Of a DNA stretch of 64,000 nt, positions 61,534 to 64,000 are shown piece after piece; position 1 is the stretch's first letter, and every line of letters begins with the position of its first letter. A program made the position numbers and the translations under genes. Origin of the DNA: CBDCTM01 sp965222005 (GTDB lineage Bacteria; Bacteroidota; Bacteroidia; Chitinophagales; Saprospiraceae); NCBI GenBank assembly GCA_965222005.1, contig OZ244935.1, positions 4,464,001 through 4,528,000 on the forward strand, written 5' to 3'. Below the pieces are notes generated by a model. The model ran no database searches, was not told the origin of the DNA, and worked only from the letters and a program-made list of their open reading frames with translations.

Positions 61534-63519
61534 ATGAGTGCAAACTTACTTTTTTACCCTAGCCTGCTCCTTCTTTTTTTCATTTCCTGCACCTACACAC
61601 AAAAGATCCGAGATGGCCATATGGCTTATGATCGGATGCAGTACTCTGTAGCTGCTGATATGTTGGGCAAGGAGTATAAAAAAACCAAAAGTCGCATCGA
61701 AAAAGGGAAAATAGCTTTCAAACTTGGTGAATCCTATCGCCGGATGAATCAAATCGAAAAGGCGACCAACTGGTATTTAGCCGCTTATGACAGTGGGTAT
61801 GGCGTGGATGCGCTCAAGGCCTATGCCTTTGCGCTCAAAAGATCGGAGCAATATGAGGAGGCGCAGGAAGCCTTTAAGAATCTGGGCATTGAGATAGGCA
61901 GTCCTTATGAATACCGACGCGAGATCACTGCCTGCAAGCAGGCGGCGGATTGGCAGAAGGAGGCCGAAAATAGTGGGTTTGAAGTTAGCCTGGCAGATTT
62001 CAACAGCCCCGATGCCGATTACGCTCCAACTCTCTACCGCGATGGTCAGCTGCTATTCACTTCCGATCGCTCCACTGCCAGTGGCGACGAGCTTTACAAT
62101 TGGACCGGCCAGCATTTTTCTGATCTCTTCCTGGTCAACGAACAAGAACAAAGCGTTAGCCCTTTCGATGCCGTCATCAATACGCCCAATAATGAGGGCA
62201 CCGCTACCTTCAATCAGGATTTTACCGAAATGTATTTCACTCGCTGTTTTAATGATGAAAAACTAGCTGACAAATACTGCAAGCTTATGCAAAGCAGCTA
62301 TACAGATGGTGCCTGGAGCGAAGCGGAGGTGCTCAATTTTGTAGAGGAAAAGGTCAACTATGGCCATCCAAGCCTCTCCAAAGATGGCAGCACTCTCTAC
62401 TTTTCTGCCGAGCATCCCGATGGCTGGGGGGGCTATGATATTTATAGCACTGAGCGTAGCCCGGATGGCTGGGATCCGCCACGCCTGTTGAGCAGGAGTA
62501 TCAATAGCCTTGGCCATGAGAAATTTCCGTATATCGACGCCGACACGCTCTACTTTGCCTCCGATCACCACACAGGCATGGGTGGGTTGGACATCTTCCG
62601 CAGTTTCAAAATGGGAAATGGCAAGTGGAGCCCGGCGCACAATCTCAAACCGCCCATCAATAGCGGTGGCGATGATTTTGGCTTTGTCATTGAGCAGCGC
62701 AATATCGACCAAGAGCTTTTGCAAAGCGGCTATTTTAGCTCCACCCGCCTCAATGGCAAAGGAAATGATGACATCTATCGCTACCAAAAGCGCAAGCCGC
62801 CTCCAATGCCTGACACGGTGGAGCCCGACCCTGAGCCGATCGTCTATAAGCTTCTGCTGGATGGCTATGTACTGGAAAAAATTTATCAAGACCCGGGCAA
62901 TCCCAATAGCAAGGTGCTGGGTCGCAAACCCCTTGCCAGCTCAAAGGTGGCTATCAGCTTTGGTGAAAAAAAAAGGGAGGTAACGGTAGGGGATGATGGC
63001 CTTTTCAGCCTGGAGCTGGAGGAACAGACCGACTACGCTTTTCTTGCTTCACATCCCGGATACCTCAACAATAGCGCTACTTTTTCGAGCAAAGGCATTG
63101 GAAAAGATCCCAACAATCCAGTGATGACCTATGAGGTGGAAATTGTGCTCGACAAGATTTTTGTGGATAAGGAAATTACGCTCGACAATATTTACTACGA
63201 TTTCGATAAATGGGATATCCGCACCGATGCCCAGCCCACCTTAAACCAACTCGCCACCACCCTGAAGCAAAACCCGGAGATTCGCATTCAACTGGCTTCC
63301 CATACCGACTGCCGGGGCAATGCCCGCTACAACGAAACGCTCTCCCAACGAAGGGCCCAGTCTGTCGTTGATTATCTGATTGCCAATGGAATTGCTGCCG
63401 ACCGGCTGGTTGCCAAAGGCTTTGGCAAAGGCGCTCCGGCTGTCCATTGCGCTTGCAGCCGCTGTTCGGAAGAAGAGCATCAGGCCAATCGGCGCACCAC
63501 TTTCAAAATATTGCAATGA
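61534..63519 (+). CDS. PorE-like T9SS lipoprotein (TPR, beta-propeller, CRD, OmpA)
   Basis: 661 residues. Signal with lipobox-like FFISC (Cys 19); TPR-like repeats (about 25-130); WD40/PD40 propeller (about 155-420) with DYAPTLYRDGQLLFTSDR, FTEMYFTRC, KVNYGHPSLSKDGSTLYF and TLYFASDHHTGMGGLDIF; a carboxypeptidase-regulatory-like domain (about 440-540); and a C-terminal OmpA domain (YYDFDKWDIRTDAQP, ASHTDCRGNARYN, LSQRRAQSVVDYL). This order matches PorE, which tethers the T9SS ring to peptidoglycan. Other OmpA-propeller proteins exist in the phylum, so the exact orthology is not certain. Confidence 0.85.
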   Translation: MSANLLFYPSLLLLFFISCTYTQKIRDGHMAYDRMQYSVAADMLGKEYKKTKSRIEKGKIAFKLGESYRRMNQIEKATNWYLAAYDSGYGVDALKAYAFALKRSEQYEEAQEAFKNLGIEIGSPYEYRREITACKQAADWQKEAENSGFEVSLADFNSPDADYAPTLYRDGQLLFTSDRSTASGDELYNWTGQHFSDLFLVNEQEQSVSPFDAVINTPNNEGTATFNQDFTEMYFTRCFNDEKLADKYCKLMQSSYTDGAWSEAEVLNFVEEKVNYGHPSLSKDGSTLYFSAEHPDGWGGYDIYSTERSPDGWDPPRLLSRSINSLGHEKFPYIDADTLYFASDHHTGMGGLDIFRSFKMGNGKWSPAHNLKPPINSGGDDFGFVIEQRNIDQELLQSGYFSSTRLNGKGNDDIYRYQKRKPPPMPDTVEPDPEPIVYKLLLDGYVLEKIYQDPGNPNSKVLGRKPLASSKVAISFGEKKREVTVGDDGLFSLELEEQTDYAFLASHPGYLNNSATFSSKGIGKDPNNPVMTYEVEIVLDKIFVDKEITLDNIYYDFDKWDIRTDAQPTLNQLATTLKQNPEIRIQLASHTDCRGNARYNETLSQRRAQSVVDYLIANGIAADRLVAKGFGKGAPAVHCACSRCSEEEHQANRRTTFKILQ

Positions 63520-63531
63520 ACGAAAAGCTTG

Positions 63532-64000
63532 TCAGTATTGAATCAGCAAGCGGCCGCTAGCTGAGTGCTGCCCACTTATCAATTGCCAGATATACACCCC
63601 TTGCGGAAGCTCCGGCAGCCGGATATGCCACAGGGAAGGCTGCTCCTGATCGACAGCAATTGGTATTTGGCGGCCTTGCAGGTCGTACAAATGCCATTGC
63701 ACAGCTTGGGTCATCACCGGCGTCTTAATAAATACTTCATCCTTGCTTGGGTTGGGAAATACTTGAATCTCACTTGCTGCAAATACCTCTTCATTGCTTA
63801 CCAGTTGCTCCACAACCGCCGAATCCACTAAGGTACAATCATCTGCATCTGTAAGAGTCACATAATAGGTTCCTACCTGAAGGGAGGTCGCTACCGAGTC
63901 GGTTTGGCTACCGGTTTGATCATCCCACTGGAAACTGTAGGGCCATGCACCACCGCTCACCTCAACGGTGGCAGTGCCATCGGCATTTTGACCAGAGGCT
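63532..64000 (-). CDS. C-terminal part of a T9SS cargo protein (5' end outside window)
   Basis: About 156 residues run in from the right edge. An SprB-like repeat (ADGTATVEVSGGAWPYSFQW, then YYVTLTDADDCTLV) is followed by a type A sorting domain: IQVFPNPSKDEVFIKTP, LYDLQGRQIPI, LPQGVYIWQLISG. The internal GTG at 63960 is not a real start. Exported by T9SS with the C-terminus removed. Convergent with the PorE-like gene (12 bp apart). Confidence 0.85.
   Translation of the reverse strand, partial: ASGQNADGTATVEVSGGAWPYSFQWDDQTGSQTDSVATSLQVGTYYVTLTDADDCTLVDSAVVEQLVSNEEVFAASEIQVFPNPSKDEVFIKTPVMTQAVQWHLYDLQGRQIPIAVDQEQPSLWHIRLPELPQGVYIWQLISGQHSASGRLLIQY

Noticed and set aside
1..64000. tRNA, rRNA and riboswitch search by eye
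   Set aside because: No cloverleaf with CCA-compatible acceptor, no rRNA sequence and no recognisable riboswitch core seen in the intergenic gaps; a scan with a covariance tool would be decisive.

Overview
The window looks like a chromosomal segment of a free-living Bacteroidota bacterium, most likely of the Saprospiria type (inferred, no 16S present). The evidence is a gliding-type GldA/GldF/GldG ABC exporter, type IX secretion (T9SS) type A and type B C-terminal sorting domains, a PorE-like OmpA lipoprotein, a fused SecDF, a CtlX-type citrulline hydrolase, several promoter-like TAnnTTTG boxes and almost no Shine-Dalgarno signals. Most of the window is dense and moderately GC-rich. The stretch at about 19.2-27.5 kb is looser, AT-rich in part, repeat-rich and looks accessory.

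Layout. 1-9.1 kb: a partial gene, a conserved Bacteroidota protein, a secreted S37-type peptidase coupled to CtlX, a coiled-coil membrane protein, a PLP enzyme, two lipoproteins (one a glycerophosphodiesterase), MsrA and a metallophosphatase. 9.2-18 kb: two tandem ~1000-residue membrane-anchored CotH-kinase/beta-helix proteins translationally coupled to a DUF4956 membrane protein, with two paralogous metallophosphatase lipoproteins on either side. 18-19.2 kb: a thioredoxin-like protein and UbiX. 19.2-27.5 kb (accessory): a 160-bp element with 17-bp inverted ends, a DUF433/DUF5615 toxin-antitoxin pair, an AT-rich polytopic membrane protein, and a tandem array of duplicated and decaying lipoprotein genes downstream of a secreted metzincin-like protease. 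The metzincin signal peptide is split by a C7 slippery heptamer.

27.7-32 kb: exbB-exbD-exbD-tonB, then folC. 32.2-36 kb: a fused 3-hydroxyacyl-CoA dehydrogenase/enoyl-CoA hydratase with a thiolase (beta-oxidation). 36-41.2 kb: a YqaE-type membrane protein and a giant T9SS type B surface protein. 41.4-48.7 kb: three-subunit proton-translocating transhydrogenase, proline dehydrogenase, shikimate dehydrogenase, a DUF368 lipid-carrier transporter and a zinc-dependent phospholipase C-like protein. 48.7-53.8 kb: DUF4340, gldG, gldF, an unrecognised secreted protein and gldA on one strand. 54.1-57.9 kb: a DUF547 lipoprotein, a degenerate YkuD-like lipoprotein coupled to a D-2-hydroxyacid dehydrogenase, and tandem BON-LysM proteins. 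58-64 kb: secDF, a PorE-like protein and the C-terminus of a further T9SS cargo.

Best candidates for something undescribed: (i) the secreted metzincin with its tandem lipoprotein array and the C CCC CCC tract that must be bridged to make its signal peptide; (ii) the CotH/CotH/DUF4956 locus flanked by paralogous phosphatases; (iii) several dispersed intergenic repeats. No rRNA, tRNA or CRISPR array was recognised. All calls come from reading the sequence; no database search was run.
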